From Bryobacterales bacterium (GTDB taxonomy: Bacteria; Acidobacteriota; Terriglobia; Bryobacterales; Bryobacteraceae): a stretch of DNA of 64,000 nt. This document shows positions 35,469-44,605 of the stretch, one piece after another (the stretch's first letter is position 1; each line of letters starts with the position of its first letter). The stretch lies in the NCBI GenBank assembly GCA_003167495.1, contig PMSX01000096.1:35444-99443 (forward strand), read 5' to 3'. The translations under genes and the position numbers were made by a program. The notes beneath the pieces are model-generated. The model had not been told where the DNA came from. It worked only from the letters and a program-made list of their open reading frames with translations, and did not search any database.

Positions 35469-36275
35469 CTAATTCCAATCGATGTGATCGCCCGGCAAAA
35501 GAGGCAATCCAAGTTCAATTGCGTCTTGCCGGTCAATTTTAACGTTGGTCAAATGGCCGCGGTAAAATCGCTTCACTTCAAGGTGCTGCGGCGGACGGGT
35601 GACAACGCTCGATAGCAGGGTTCCCCAGTCCGTTAGTTGAGACTTCCCATTAACTACAATGTTCATCGCTACCGAAACTGAGCAGGCCTCGGGAAATGCC
35701 GTGCAGTGAGGTGAGCCCTTGCTGCCAACCGTTTCAGGATCACTTAGCTGAGCCGAAAGACGATTCATTTCATCTATGGAGTTAGCGGCCAGGAGGACCG
35801 ATCCATGTTCGTCCTTCTTGCGATCGAAAACGATTTCAAAGTAGAGACGGTAGTAATGAAAATTCATCTGTTCGGCGGAGATGAGTTGCTGAACAGGCAA
35901 ATCACTTTCGGGGCGGCCTGTCATGGGCACAACGGAAAGCAGCCGCAAGCCGTTGGCAGCGACTTTATACCGTGCGATTTCGGTTCCGAGGAAGCCCGCT
36001 AACCCTTTTCGGGAGGCTCCCTTTTCGTAATAGGCGTTTTCAATCCTAATTTCCATTTCTGGCCGTAAATCAATTGATGGCTGTCCACGCTCAAAGCCGT
36101 TGTAGTTCCGAAGGACCTCCGGGAAAGGAGTCTCTTGGGAGTTGGGAGATCGCAAGAGATAAGTCGGCGCGCGCGGCACAACCTGGTAGGCTTGCCCGTG
36201 ACGCATCCCGCACGAGGCGGACAGCAATGCGCAGAAAAGTAACATGGCCAGGCTGATCGTGCGCCTTATGCGCAT
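35469..36275 (-). CDS. Putative lipoprotein of unknown function
   Basis: ATG 36275 is preferred because it starts a signal sequence (TISLAMLLFCALLSASCG, with a somewhat atypical lipobox); the frame extends to 36323. The 268-residue mature region is beta-rich and ends in DAIELGLPLLPGDHIDWN. I do not recognise the family. It lies 8 bases from the NHL gene end and 36 bases before the subunit-3 gene, so it belongs to the same minus-strand run. Probably membrane-anchored. Confidence 0.65.
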   Translation of the reverse strand: MRIRRTISLAMLLFCALLSASCGMRHGQAYQVVPRAPTYLLRSPNSQETPFPEVLRNYNGFERGQPSIDLRPEMEIRIENAYYEKGASRKGLAGFLGTEIARYKVAANGLRLLSVVPMTGRPESDLPVQQLISAEQMNFHYYRLYFEIVFDRKKDEHGSVLLAANSIDEMNRLSAQLSDPETVGSKGSPHCTAFPEACSVSVAMNIVVNGKSQLTDWGTLLSSVVTRPPQHLEVKRFYRGHLTNVKIDRQDAIELGLPLLPGDHIDWN

Positions 36276-36283
36276 GTGCGTAA

Positions 36284-37351
36284 CTATCTGCCTGGGTGTA
36301 GCGTGAGTTTCTGCACGCGCCAATTCAGGATCTCCGCTACATAAAGTTCATTCTCAGAAGGGCAAGCCATTTCGTGAATCCAACCGAACTCTTTGGGCAT
36401 GCGGCCGCTGGAACCGAGCATGCCCAACACCTCTCCGCTTAGAGATAGTTTGTAGATGCGGCCTGGAAAACCATCGGCTGCGTACAGAAACTGTTTTGTC
36501 CCCGGCGTGATGCAGATGGCCCAGGGTGCGCCGCTCTGCATGGTGAGTGCAGTCTGTGGACCGGGACGCTCTCCCATCCAAGGTTGGGCGTCGGCTGGAA
36601 CTGGCACGTCGACTTTGATTTCACGCACATAGTCGCCGGAAGGCTTGAAGACTTGAATGCGGCGGTTGCCGCGATCGGCTACGTAGATGTTGCCGTCGTT
36701 GTCGGTAGCAAGGCTATGTGGGGTATTGAATTCTCCAGGCTCGCTGCCGGCCTTGCCCCATTGCTTCACCCAATGTCCGGTTTTGTCGTATTTTGCAATG
36801 CGCGAATTGATGTAGCCATCGCTGATGAAGATGCTGCCGTCGAGATCCCAGGTTACGTCGGTGGGTTGTCGAAATTGTCCATTCACGGCGGGACGCGGCG
36901 GATTGACGTGGGTCCAGGGGCCGGCCTCATCGGAGGCCTCCTTCTTACGGCCGAACACCATGATGACGCGGCCTTGCGGGTTGAATTTGATGATCATGTC
37001 GGAACCCTTATCAATGGCCCAGATGTTGTCGTATTTGTCGACCTTTACGGCGTGGCCGTATGACCACGCGTAAAGATTCTTCCCGATTTCGCGCAAGAAC
37101 TCGCCGCTGGGAGCGAATTCGAGCAACTGTGACGCGGTAGCGCCATACGCGGGGCCGGTGGAGTTGCCGCGCGAGAAAACGAAGACGTGCTTTTTCGAAT
37201 TGACAGCGACCCCGGCGGCCTCACCGAGATAGAGATCGCGTGGCAGCTTTAAGAATTCCCCATCGGCAACAAAGGGAATTTGCGGTGGGTCGGTTTGTGC
37301 GAACAGACGGGAGGTGGCCAGTGTGAGCACAACAACAAGGCGATGCATCAT
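36284..37351 (-). CDS. Secreted NHL-repeat beta-propeller protein
   Basis: The frame is open from 37966, but that upstream part lies opposite the MFS gene and looks non-coding. ATG 37351 (MMHRLVVVLTLATSRLFAQ, signal peptide) gives 355 residues. NHL repeats: AVKVDKYDNIWAIDKGSDMI, DVTWDLDGSIFISDGYINSR, SLATDNDGNIYVADRGNRRI, WAICITPGTKQFLYAADG and MACPSENELYVAEILNWRV. It probably forms a six-bladed propeller in the periplasm. It shares style with the 19967 protein, though that one carries cysteines. Role unknown. Confidence 0.85.
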   Translation of the reverse strand: MMHRLVVVLTLATSRLFAQTDPPQIPFVADGEFLKLPRDLYLGEAAGVAVNSKKHVFVFSRGNSTGPAYGATASQLLEFAPSGEFLREIGKNLYAWSYGHAVKVDKYDNIWAIDKGSDMIIKFNPQGRVIMVFGRKKEASDEAGPWTHVNPPRPAVNGQFRQPTDVTWDLDGSIFISDGYINSRIAKYDKTGHWVKQWGKAGSEPGEFNTPHSLATDNDGNIYVADRGNRRIQVFKPSGDYVREIKVDVPVPADAQPWMGERPGPQTALTMQSGAPWAICITPGTKQFLYAADGFPGRIYKLSLSGEVLGMLGSSGRMPKEFGWIHEMACPSENELYVAEILNWRVQKLTLHPGR

Positions 37352-37365
37352 GATGCAACAGCATA

Positions 37366-38556
37366 TTACACCGCGGTTTCGAGTTGCTCGATAGAAGGAG
37401 ATGGCGTAACCGGTGGCGCGAATGGAAAGAAGACGAAGCGTCCGGCAATCGCGGAGACGATAAGTGCGGCGGCGGCCAAGTAAAAGATGGGAGGGTAACC
37501 GAACCTTTGGGCTACAGCCCCAGCGGTAAAAGAACTTATGCCAACGAAGAGGTCGTAGAAGGCGCTCAACAGACTGATGATGGAACCGTGCTGCGCGGCG
37601 GGAGTGCGGCGCAGCACGGAGCCGGCGACACTGGTCCATGGAAAAGAGAAGCCGAATCCCAAAACCACTGCCGCTGTTACCGCCAGAGCGGGCCGCGGGC
37701 CTGCCCCCAGCCAGATGAGTCCGCACGCCATGAAAAAGATTCCGCAATAGAAAGTGATGCTGGGGTGGATCCGGTCGGGCAACCGGCCCAGGAAGAAACG
37801 CGAGAAGAGAATCGTAAGCGCGTATGCGGAAAAGGCTGCGCGTCCGGAATCTCCGTGGTGCGCAAGATGAAGAATCAAGAAGCCCGTGATGACGGGGTAG
37901 TGAACACTTACAAATCCCATCGCCAAGCCAGGTTGAAGAATGGATAAAGGCAGCCACGCCCGCCACCTCCGCTTAGGGTGAAGGGTAGCGGGGCGGAAGT
38001 GTTCCTCCACGAAATACGCCAACGTGCAACCCGCTGTAGCGGCAACAACCTGCAGCATGGCCGCATGTTGAAAAGAGCCGACCCAATGCCCGAGAGCCGG
38101 GCCGGCGGAAATGCCGCCCCAGATGGCGCTGCTCACGTAACCGAGGGATTGACCGCTGCGATGGACACCTGCAACCTCTACAGCCCATGCTGCGGCGCCG
38201 ATGTAAAGACAGGCTTCGCCGAAACCTTGCAACGAGCGGCCAAGGAAAGCGCCAGCCAAGTGGAGGGGCAGAAGATAGGCAATGCCGGCGCAAGCGCAAC
38301 TCGCTAGACCAGTCATGAAGGTGATTTTGCGGCCGCGGCGATCGGCCAATGGTCCTGAGAAGAAGCGGCTCCCCAACGCAACGAATGAGAAAGTGCCAAT
38401 CACCCAGCCAACGGTGGTGTCGGTCCCGCCCAAATCATAGCGAACGTGCGGCGCCAGAGCGGGAAGCACTGTTCCCATACCTAGAAAACCAAGGAAAGTG
38501 GCGCAGATCAGCAACCAGAACCGCGCGGGAAAGCCAGTTTCATCAGCGGACCCCAT
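37366..38556 (-). CDS. Major facilitator superfamily transporter
   Basis: A 396-residue membrane protein with about 12 hydrophobic helices. Loop 2-3 carries the MFS motif SGPLADRRGRKITF, and loop 8-9 a related FFLGRLPDRIHP. GRSLQGFGEACLYIGAAAW is the helix-4 pattern. Layout fits a small-molecule exporter or sugar importer. It is the first gene of the tight minus-strand run that ends with the phosphohexomutase. Substrate unknown. Confidence 0.88.
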   Translation of the reverse strand: MGSADETGFPARFWLLICATFLGFLGMGTVLPALAPHVRYDLGGTDTTVGWVIGTFSFVALGSRFFSGPLADRRGRKITFMTGLASCACAGIAYLLPLHLAGAFLGRSLQGFGEACLYIGAAAWAVEVAGVHRSGQSLGYVSSAIWGGISAGPALGHWVGSFQHAAMLQVVAATAGCTLAYFVEEHFRPATLHPKRRWRAWLPLSILQPGLAMGFVSVHYPVITGFLILHLAHHGDSGRAAFSAYALTILFSRFFLGRLPDRIHPSITFYCGIFFMACGLIWLGAGPRPALAVTAAVVLGFGFSFPWTSVAGSVLRRTPAAQHGSIISLLSAFYDLFVGISSFTAGAVAQRFGYPPIFYLAAAALIVSAIAGRFVFFPFAPPVTPSPSIEQLETAV

Positions 38557-38603
38557 CTCTATCTATAATAATTTGCCCGCCAACAGAAAACGCAAGACGC
38601 CGA

Positions 38604-39332
38604 TTACGACGATTCCAGCGATTCGGACGATTCATCGAGTTTTGATGACTCGTCAGATGTAGCGTAGCTGGCTTGGGGGGCAGGTCCCCACCAAACAGTG
38701 GCTCTGCCGGCCAGCGTCCACTTAGTTGCGGATCCCAGAAAATGAAATGGAGTTCTCTTGAGGGACGATATTTGAGAGTGGTTCCATTGGGGAGTCTCTA
38801 TGAATGCGCGAGCACAACCCTCCAAGGCAAGGTGGCAAAGCACGCTATTTACCAGCAATGGGTTTAGGCCGCGCCCACGATACGCGGGTGCCACGTAGAA
38901 ATCAAATAGATGTACGTCTCGCCGGCCTAGACGGAAAAAATGAGGTTCAATCGTACCGCCGCCCAGTGTCCAGCCATAACCTACTAATGTGCCTTCGGAC
39001 TGCAATAGCCAAAGAGATGCACTCCGCCCAAAGCGCTCCCGCATGTTCGCCTTTGCGATTACCGGATTCCAAAGCTCGGCGTATCGCTGGAGATCCAAAC
39101 TGCTGATTTCGGCTTCATTTCTCTTCCTCTCTACCGAGTGGCCTGACGGCAGAACTGGTGCTTGGCGGAACGCGGCAATGTCGCAATAGTAGAGCATCAT
39201 CGTGCCTGAAAACACCCCACGGTATCCACGCACCAAGGTTGGCCATAGGCCATGTCGAATGTAATAACTCTTTACGCGCGACAGTTGAGTCAAAAAGGGC
39301 ATGCCATCAACTTTCCGCTCCGTTTTCGACAA
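38604..39332 (-). CDS. GNAT-like N-acetyltransferase
   Basis: A 242-residue protein. The acetyl-CoA site is VAPAYRGRGLNPLLVNSVL (variant of RxxGxG/A), preceded by DVHLFDFYV. The N-terminal part (YYIRHGLWPTLVRGYRGVFS) resembles the start of acyltransferase-like proteins linked to exopolysaccharide genes. The C-terminus is Ser/Asp/Glu-rich (SDESSKLDESSESLESS). It may modify a sugar of the nearby polymer. An internal start 10 residues in is possible. Confidence 0.7.
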   Translation of the reverse strand: MSKTERKVDGMPFLTQLSRVKSYYIRHGLWPTLVRGYRGVFSGTMMLYYCDIAAFRQAPVLPSGHSVERKRNEAEISSLDLQRYAELWNPVIAKANMRERFGRSASLWLLQSEGTLVGYGWTLGGGTIEPHFFRLGRRDVHLFDFYVAPAYRGRGLNPLLVNSVLCHLALEGCARAFIETPQWNHSQISSLKRTPFHFLGSATKWTLAGRATVWWGPAPQASYATSDESSKLDESSESLESS

Positions 39333-39504
39333 CGGCTCACGGGAGTAGGTTCAAACGCGGACCTAGGCCAAGCTAGGGCCAACTCGCTCGCCGCATGTCC
39401 CGAGTCGGTGAGTCTGTTGAGTCGCATCTCCACGGAATTTGTATCTTAGCAAGCATGGCTCATCGCCATTGCTCCCAACATCTAAGCACGGTTTGGCTGA
39501 CAGA

Positions 39505-40344
39505 CTAGTGTGAGCGTGGCTGCCAGACGCGGACCCAATCGACTGACAGGCTCAAGCGTTGCGCGCTGACGCCGGTCAGATCACCCTCTTTCCAGTTGCT
39601 CCCCTCCTGCATGCTCAGGATCAAGTAGTAGTCCTGTTTGTCAAAAATCTCGAAAGTAGGTTCGCTGTGTAACGGGAGACCATCGAAATACCATGTCATT
39701 CGGCCTGGAACCCAGAGGAGACCGTAGGTGTGAAACTCGCGAAAGTCAGTCTCAGGAGGAAGAGGGAAGTGGTTACGCAGTGAGCTGTTCTCCAGATCGT
39801 GTGAACCGTACCAATGGTGAATGGTGGCAAAGAACGTGCGTGGCTGGCTGCCCTGACCTTCGAAGATATCGATCTCGCCGGATTCGTGTGGACCGTCCGC
39901 GGCTGCTTGCACGGGAATCAACCAAACAGCGGGCCAAGCGCCCTGCTCGGGTTGCCACTTCATGCGTACTTCGAAATAGCCATAACGCCAAGCGTGGTAA
40001 TGCGAGTTACGGCGGGAAAAGGTAGCGATGCTGGAATCTGGTTGCTGTTGGCCTCGCGTCCAAATGAGAGATAGCGTGGAATTGCCAGTCACAAAGTTTC
40101 GCGGGGGTGCATGATGCTTGCTGAACCAGACGCCTTCGTACCAGTTATGAGGACGGCTGGCGGGACCGTCTTCGCTGAAGCCCAAGTCGAGCCCATCGAA
40201 TTCGTCGGAAAAAACCAAACTGTAGTATCCGAACTCTGCGGGAGGTCCAGCGAAAGCGGTAAGTAGTCCTAGAACGTGAATATAGTACGAAGCAAAAGCA
40301 AGGCGAATATATTTACGAAGGAACTGCGTGTACTTTTGACTCAT
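39505..40344 (-). CDS. GH16 family glycoside hydrolase (beta-glucanase-like)
   Basis: This 279-residue protein has a hydrophobic N-terminus, then a GH16 jelly roll: LVFSDEFDG, YGYFEVRMKW, GAWPAVWLIP and the catalytic ExDxxE in GEIDIFEGQG (E157, D159, E162), followed by TYGLLWVPGRMTWYFDG and LSVDWVRVWQ. It cleaves or transglycosylates beta-1,3/1,4-linked glucans or related polymers. It is divergent from the exopolysaccharide genes and may trim their product. Confidence 0.9.
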   Translation of the reverse strand: MSQKYTQFLRKYIRLAFASYYIHVLGLLTAFAGPPAEFGYYSLVFSDEFDGLDLGFSEDGPASRPHNWYEGVWFSKHHAPPRNFVTGNSTLSLIWTRGQQQPDSSIATFSRRNSHYHAWRYGYFEVRMKWQPEQGAWPAVWLIPVQAAADGPHESGEIDIFEGQGSQPRTFFATIHHWYGSHDLENSSLRNHFPLPPETDFREFHTYGLLWVPGRMTWYFDGLPLHSEPTFEIFDKQDYYLILSMQEGSNWKEGDLTGVSAQRLSLSVDWVRVWQPRSH

Positions 40345-40832
40345 TATTGTTTAGGCGCGCCAAACATACTCCCCATCTTAAATCGGATTTCGTATTCAAG
40401 CGAATCCAATGATCATATGCGAAGCGGGACCTCCACGTAAAAGCGGTGTGATCTCCATTTCCCTCGAAGATTTACTTGAGCGCACGAGAAAAACTATTTT
40501 GCTGATTATTTTAAAAAGAGGAAAAAGCCGAGTAACAACTGTCAATAATAATAGGCTCTTTTCTTGCAAAACCATTCATCTTCGTTCGTGATTTGTTCGA
40601 AGGTACTTTTGGGTTTTAGTACTCGCGGACATTTCATAGTATGCCCTAACTGTGCTAACTCATTAAGGAGAGGAAGATAGTCTTCGGAGATTTTCTCCTG
40701 GAATCAACTCAAGTAGAAGTTCTCGCTTGACCCTTGTTGCGATTTCCAGTTTTCCGGAGCGCGCAAAACGCTCGCTAGAAGTTGGAGAGATAGAACGGTG
40801 ACAAGTGCAGGGGTTGGAATAGTGGTGCGCTC
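40345..40832. other. AT-rich divergent regulatory region of the exopolysaccharide locus
   Basis: These 488 bases separate GH16 and the sugar transferase and are more AT-rich than their surroundings (AAAAAGAGGAAAAAGCC, TCAATAATAATAGGC). A 60-residue frame (40409-40591) has no ribosome binding site or family resemblance and is probably not a gene. GGAGATTTTCTCC at 40695 is a small inverted repeat. I found no sigma54 or clear sigma70 promoter. Confidence 0.4.
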
Positions 40833-42284
40833 GTGAGCAGCGCCGCAGTGAAGGGCCGCAGCGTGACTGCGCCGAGACGACTGGGAGGTGGCCTTTACGG
40901 CGGGTGGGGATTGGCTGTGAGCGATTTAGCAGTGGGCGGACTGGCCATAGCACTCACCTCGCAACTCCCTGGTAACGCCAAGTCGATTCGATCGGAGCTG
41001 CTGGGGGAACTTGCCGCGATAGCGATTTCTCTTGGCCTCCTTGGGCTATTCGGAAGCTATCAGCGGGCGGTAGTGTGGAGCCGCGAGGTGCCCGCGCTGC
41101 TAGCAGCTACGGTGATTGGTTTCAGTGCCGGGAAGGCGCTGGCGGGAATGATTACAGCCGAGAGCCGAGCGGGGGCGCTTTTTTCGGCTGTTTGGTTCCT
41201 GACGTTTGTTTCTCTTCTGGTTGTGCGCCTATTGAGATATCGGTTCGCCAGCGAGCGATTCCAGCAATTGCCGTTGCGAGTAGTGATTCTAGGCTTGACA
41301 GAGAGTGCGAAGGGGCTTTATAGCGCGCTAACAAACCACTCGCGGGATCGACTTGATAACGGCGGCTTGCGAATTGCCGCCATCTTTGCGGACGGACTCA
41401 AAGAATGGCCGGAAGCGACGTCTCTTGATGTTGTGGTCAGCGAAACTCAATGGACAAAAAGTTTTGTCGAATGTTGCGGCATTCAGTTTGGCATTGTTGC
41501 CATCCCTTCGACGTGCGATGCCAAAACAGTGGAATTAGTCGATAAATCATCCAGAATTTTCAAGCATTTGCTGGTAGCTCCGCAAATTGCCCCAGCGGAA
41601 GTGGCTGCGACGTTGGTGATGGGAGATAGGCCCAATTTGGAGATTCTCGTGGGAGATTGCGTGGCTCCGCGCGGCGTGAATGTTTTGAAAAGGGTTGTAG
41701 ATTTAACAGGCGCGCTTGCTTTGGGAGTTCTGGCCTTACCGTTCGTCTTGTTAGTGGCGCTCGCGATCCGCCTCACCTCAAAGGGGCCGATTTTATACAA
41801 GCAGTTGCGGGTGGGCAAAGGAAACCGCGCATTTTTTGCGCTCAAGTTCCGCACGATGTTCGTGGATTCCCGCGAAAGACTGACTCACTATCTTGAAAAA
41901 GACCCACTCCTCCGTGCTGAGTGGGAGAGTGTTCACAAGCTCAAGGACGATCCCCGGGTTACGTCGATCGGCCGACTTTTAAGGCGCTTCAGCTTGGATG
42001 AACTGCCGCAGATATGGAACGTCGTGGAAGGGGATATGAGTCTTGTCGGTCCGCGCCCGATAGTGGTTTCGGAGATCCAGAAATATGGGTTGGATTATGC
42101 AGCTTACGAAAGGGTTCGGCCAGGATTGACAGGGTTGTGGCAAGTTTCGGGCCGCAACGACACGACCTATCAACAGCGGGTGGATTATGACTCCTATTAT
42201 GTCCGGAACTGGTCTTTGGGTCTCGATGCGTGGATTATGGCCAAGACGTTTCGCGCGGTCATTTCGGGAGTGGGAGCCTACTGA
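40833..42284 (+). CDS. Undecaprenyl-phosphate sugar-1-phosphate transferase (WcaJ/EpsE type)
   Basis: A 483-residue polyprenyl-phosphate phosphoglycosyltransferase starting at GTG 40833. Four to five N-terminal helices and a cytosolic Rossmann-like region lead to a membrane-embedded catalytic C-terminus: KRVVDLTGALALGVLALPFV, GPILYKQLRVGKGNRAF, KFRTM, RRFSLDELPQIWNVVEGDMS and GPRPI, then RVRPGLTGLWQVSGRND. It attaches the first sugar phosphate to undecaprenyl phosphate and starts repeat-unit assembly. First gene of the plus-strand locus. Confidence 0.93.
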   Translation: MSSAAVKGRSVTAPRRLGGGLYGGWGLAVSDLAVGGLAIALTSQLPGNAKSIRSELLGELAAIAISLGLLGLFGSYQRAVVWSREVPALLAATVIGFSAGKALAGMITAESRAGALFSAVWFLTFVSLLVVRLLRYRFASERFQQLPLRVVILGLTESAKGLYSALTNHSRDRLDNGGLRIAAIFADGLKEWPEATSLDVVVSETQWTKSFVECCGIQFGIVAIPSTCDAKTVELVDKSSRIFKHLLVAPQIAPAEVAATLVMGDRPNLEILVGDCVAPRGVNVLKRVVDLTGALALGVLALPFVLLVALAIRLTSKGPILYKQLRVGKGNRAFFALKFRTMFVDSRERLTHYLEKDPLLRAEWESVHKLKDDPRVTSIGRLLRRFSLDELPQIWNVVEGDMSLVGPRPIVVSEIQKYGLDYAAYERVRPGLTGLWQVSGRNDTTYQQRVDYDSYYVRNWSLGLDAWIMAKTFRAVISGVGAY

Positions 42285-42286
42285 CC

Positions 42287-43294
42287 ATGACAGATGAGGG
42301 ACACGGGGCTCTGGTAATCTCGCTCGATTTCGAATTGCATTGGGGTGTGCGAGATCATTGCCGGCTGGACGCCACGGAACGTAGGCGTCTATTGGCCGCG
42401 CGCGATGTTGTGCCCGAGATCCTAAATACCTTCCGGGATCACGCGGTGAGCGCAACGTGGGCGACAGTCGGATTACTGTTTGCGCGATCGCGCGATGAAG
42501 CCGAGCAATATAGACCGCTTGTTAAGCCTAAGTATGAGGAGGTTGCACTCGACCCTTACGGCGAGCCGCTGGGCCGGGATGAATCGGACGATCCCTTTCA
42601 TTTTGCCCCCTCACTGATTAGGGAGGTTGCCAAACAACCCGGGCAGGAGGTGGCATCTCACTCGTATTCGCATTATTACTCACTCGAAGCCGGACAGAGT
42701 GAGGGTGAGTTCAGGGCGGATGTAGCTAGCGCAAAGCGCATTGCCGAAGATTCTGGTTACCGCTTGCGCTCTTACGTCTTTCCCCGTAATCAAGCGCGCC
42801 GCAGTTACTTGCCGGTTTTGCGCGAAGCGGGATTCTGCGCCTACCGTGGCACTGAACCGGCGGCATCGAAAAACCCAGTGAGTTTCAAAGAACAGCGCAG
42901 GCCGTGGCCGCGGGCTCTGCGTCTCACCGATGCGTATTGGAATTTGGATGGCCCGCAGACGGTGGAGTTTCCGCGAGACGGTCAGCCGGCTCCAGTGGGC
43001 GCTAGCCGCTATCTCCGGCCGTTTTCGCCTGTCTTACGTTCCTTGGACGGGATGCGATTAAAGCGGATTGCGGATGCGATGAGGAACGCGGCGATCGGGA
43101 AGCGAATTTTCCATTTATGGTGGCATCCGGAAGACTTTGCCGGGTATCCGGAGCGCAACCTGGATTTCCTAGGCCAAGTATTAAATCTCTTCGATCAATA
43201 CCGCCGTGAGTATGGGATGGTGTCACTTTCAATGGGAGATGTGAGTGAGACGGTTCGGGAACGCCCCCAAATGAGTTGCGGAGCGAGCCGATGA
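42287..43294 (+). CDS. Polysaccharide deacetylase
   Basis: Start ATG 42287 lies 2 bases after the preceding stop; GGGAG precedes it. The 335-residue NodB-homology protein has SLDFELHWGV, the metal-binding HSYSHYYSLE, SYVFPRNQARRSYLPVLREA and a C-terminal LWWHPEDF. It removes N-acetyl (or O-acetyl) groups from the polymer or its lipid-linked precursor. No signal peptide, so action in the cytoplasm or at the membrane is likely. Confidence 0.88.
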   Translation: MTDEGHGALVISLDFELHWGVRDHCRLDATERRRLLAARDVVPEILNTFRDHAVSATWATVGLLFARSRDEAEQYRPLVKPKYEEVALDPYGEPLGRDESDDPFHFAPSLIREVAKQPGQEVASHSYSHYYSLEAGQSEGEFRADVASAKRIAEDSGYRLRSYVFPRNQARRSYLPVLREAGFCAYRGTEPAASKNPVSFKEQRRPWPRALRLTDAYWNLDGPQTVEFPRDGQPAPVGASRYLRPFSPVLRSLDGMRLKRIADAMRNAAIGKRIFHLWWHPEDFAGYPERNLDFLGQVLNLFDQYRREYGMVSLSMGDVSETVRERPQMSCGASR

Positions 43295-44460
43295 GTGCGC
43301 TTGAAGTTAATAGCGCGTCTCCGGCCCACCTCGAAATAGAGCGAGGCGCAAAACGGCCACGGTTACTCTATTTGATTACGCGAGCCGAGCGGGGCGGCGC
43401 GCAAATGCACGTGTTGGATTTGGTTCTCGGTTTGAGGGAGCGATTCGAGATAGAGGTGGCCACCGGGGAAGTAGGCTTTCTGACGGATGCTTGCCGCCAG
43501 CATGGGATTCCAGTCCATGTGTTGCATCACCTGGAGCGAGAGATCAAACCCTTGGACGATTTGCGAGGCTTCTACGAGGTGCGGCGCTTGATGCGCGCGA
43601 TCAAGCCTGATCTTGTGCATGCCCACACATTTAAGGCGGGATTTCTGGGCAGGTTCGCCGCCAGGCAACTGCGCACTCCATCCGTCTATACGGTGCATAT
43701 GTGGCCGTTTGGGCAAGCCGTTCCATTGAGCTGGCGCATCGTGGCGCCGTTTTGTGAGCGACTCGCGGCGCGTTGGTGTGACAAACTCATTAGCGTCTCC
43801 CAGCGGGGGGCGCAAGATGCGGCGCGGTACCGGATTGGCCATCCGTCGCAGTTGGTGCCGATCTGGAATGGCATACCGGACCACCCTTCGCGCGCGCGCT
43901 TGAACCATGACGGAGGTGTGAGTTGCACCATGGTGGGGCGCTTCTCCGAGTTCAAAGACCAGAGATTGCTTTTGCGGGCGTTCGCTCGTATCCCTGGTGA
44001 ACCGCGGCTCAGATTCGTTGGGGAAGGTGGCACAGAGGCGCTGGCCTGGAAGCTGGCCAATGATCTGGGTATTCGCGAGCGCGTTGAATTTATGGGTTCG
44101 CGTGGAGACGTGAGCGAAATTCTGACGCAGACGGACGTGTTCGTTTTGGCATCAAATCTAGAGGCTTTACCTATCAGTATTCTCGAGGCTATGCGCGCCG
44201 GACTCCCTGTGATTGCGTCGAATGTGGGAGGTGTATCGGAGGAAGTTGTGCATGGCGAGACGGGCTTTGTTGTAGCGCCAGGCTCGGTGAGCGAATTCAG
44301 CGAAGCTTTGCAACGCCTGCTGGCCGATAAATCGCTGAGGATTGGGATGGGCCGTGCGGGCAGAAAGCGCTTTGAGGAACTCTTCCGCGTCGACGAAATG
44401 ATTGCGCGGACTGAGGCCGTATACAAACAGGTGTTAACCGAGAGATTTGCAATGCGATGA
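43291..44460 (+). CDS. Glycosyltransferase family 4 (GT-B)
   Basis: ATG 43291 overlaps the preceding stop as ATGA, giving 389 residues. GT-B fold with RLLYLITRAERGGAQMHVLD, DLVHAHTFKAGFLGR, MVGRFSEFKDQRLLLRAF, FMGSRGDVSEILTQTDVFVL and the nucleotide-sugar-binding SNLEALPISILEAMRAGLPV (EX7E type). It adds a sugar to the growing repeat unit. Donor not predictable. Translationally coupled to its neighbours. Confidence 0.9.
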   Translation: MSALEVNSASPAHLEIERGAKRPRLLYLITRAERGGAQMHVLDLVLGLRERFEIEVATGEVGFLTDACRQHGIPVHVLHHLEREIKPLDDLRGFYEVRRLMRAIKPDLVHAHTFKAGFLGRFAARQLRTPSVYTVHMWPFGQAVPLSWRIVAPFCERLAARWCDKLISVSQRGAQDAARYRIGHPSQLVPIWNGIPDHPSRARLNHDGGVSCTMVGRFSEFKDQRLLLRAFARIPGEPRLRFVGEGGTEALAWKLANDLGIRERVEFMGSRGDVSEILTQTDVFVLASNLEALPISILEAMRAGLPVIASNVGGVSEEVVHGETGFVVAPGSVSEFSEALQRLLADKSLRIGMGRAGRKRFEELFRVDEMIARTEAVYKQVLTERFAMR

Positions 44461-44582
44461 ATCGGCGGCGGCGCGTGATGTATCAGTGGGCTATTTTCGT
44501 TGGGTTATTGGTCGGATTTGGCCTGTTTCTATGGTTCTGGTTTCACACCGAACCGCCCGGCCCACGTGATTTTTCCGAATAG
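44457..44582 (+). CDS. Small single-pass membrane protein (41 aa)
   Basis: ATG 44457 overlaps the GT4 stop as ATGA, and the frame ends at 44582. The product has an arginine-rich start (NRRRRVMYQW), one strongly hydrophobic helix (AIFVGLLVGFGLFLWFWF) and a polar tail HTEPPGPRDFSE. Stop-start overlap, charge pattern and position in a tight run argue for a real gene. It may anchor or regulate the export complex. No family is recognised. Confidence 0.6.
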   Translation: MNRRRRVMYQWAIFVGLLVGFGLFLWFWFHTEPPGPRDFSE

Positions 44583-44605
44583 CGCGAAGAGATGACGAAG
44601 AGATT

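Noticed and set aside
36284..37966. 560-residue frame for the second NHL protein
   Set aside because: The first 205 residues lie opposite the MFS gene and look random; the signal peptide at 37351 marks the start.
40409..40591. 60-residue gene in the divergent region before the exopolysaccharide locus
   Set aside because: No ribosome binding site, no coherent fold or family, AT-rich non-coding context.
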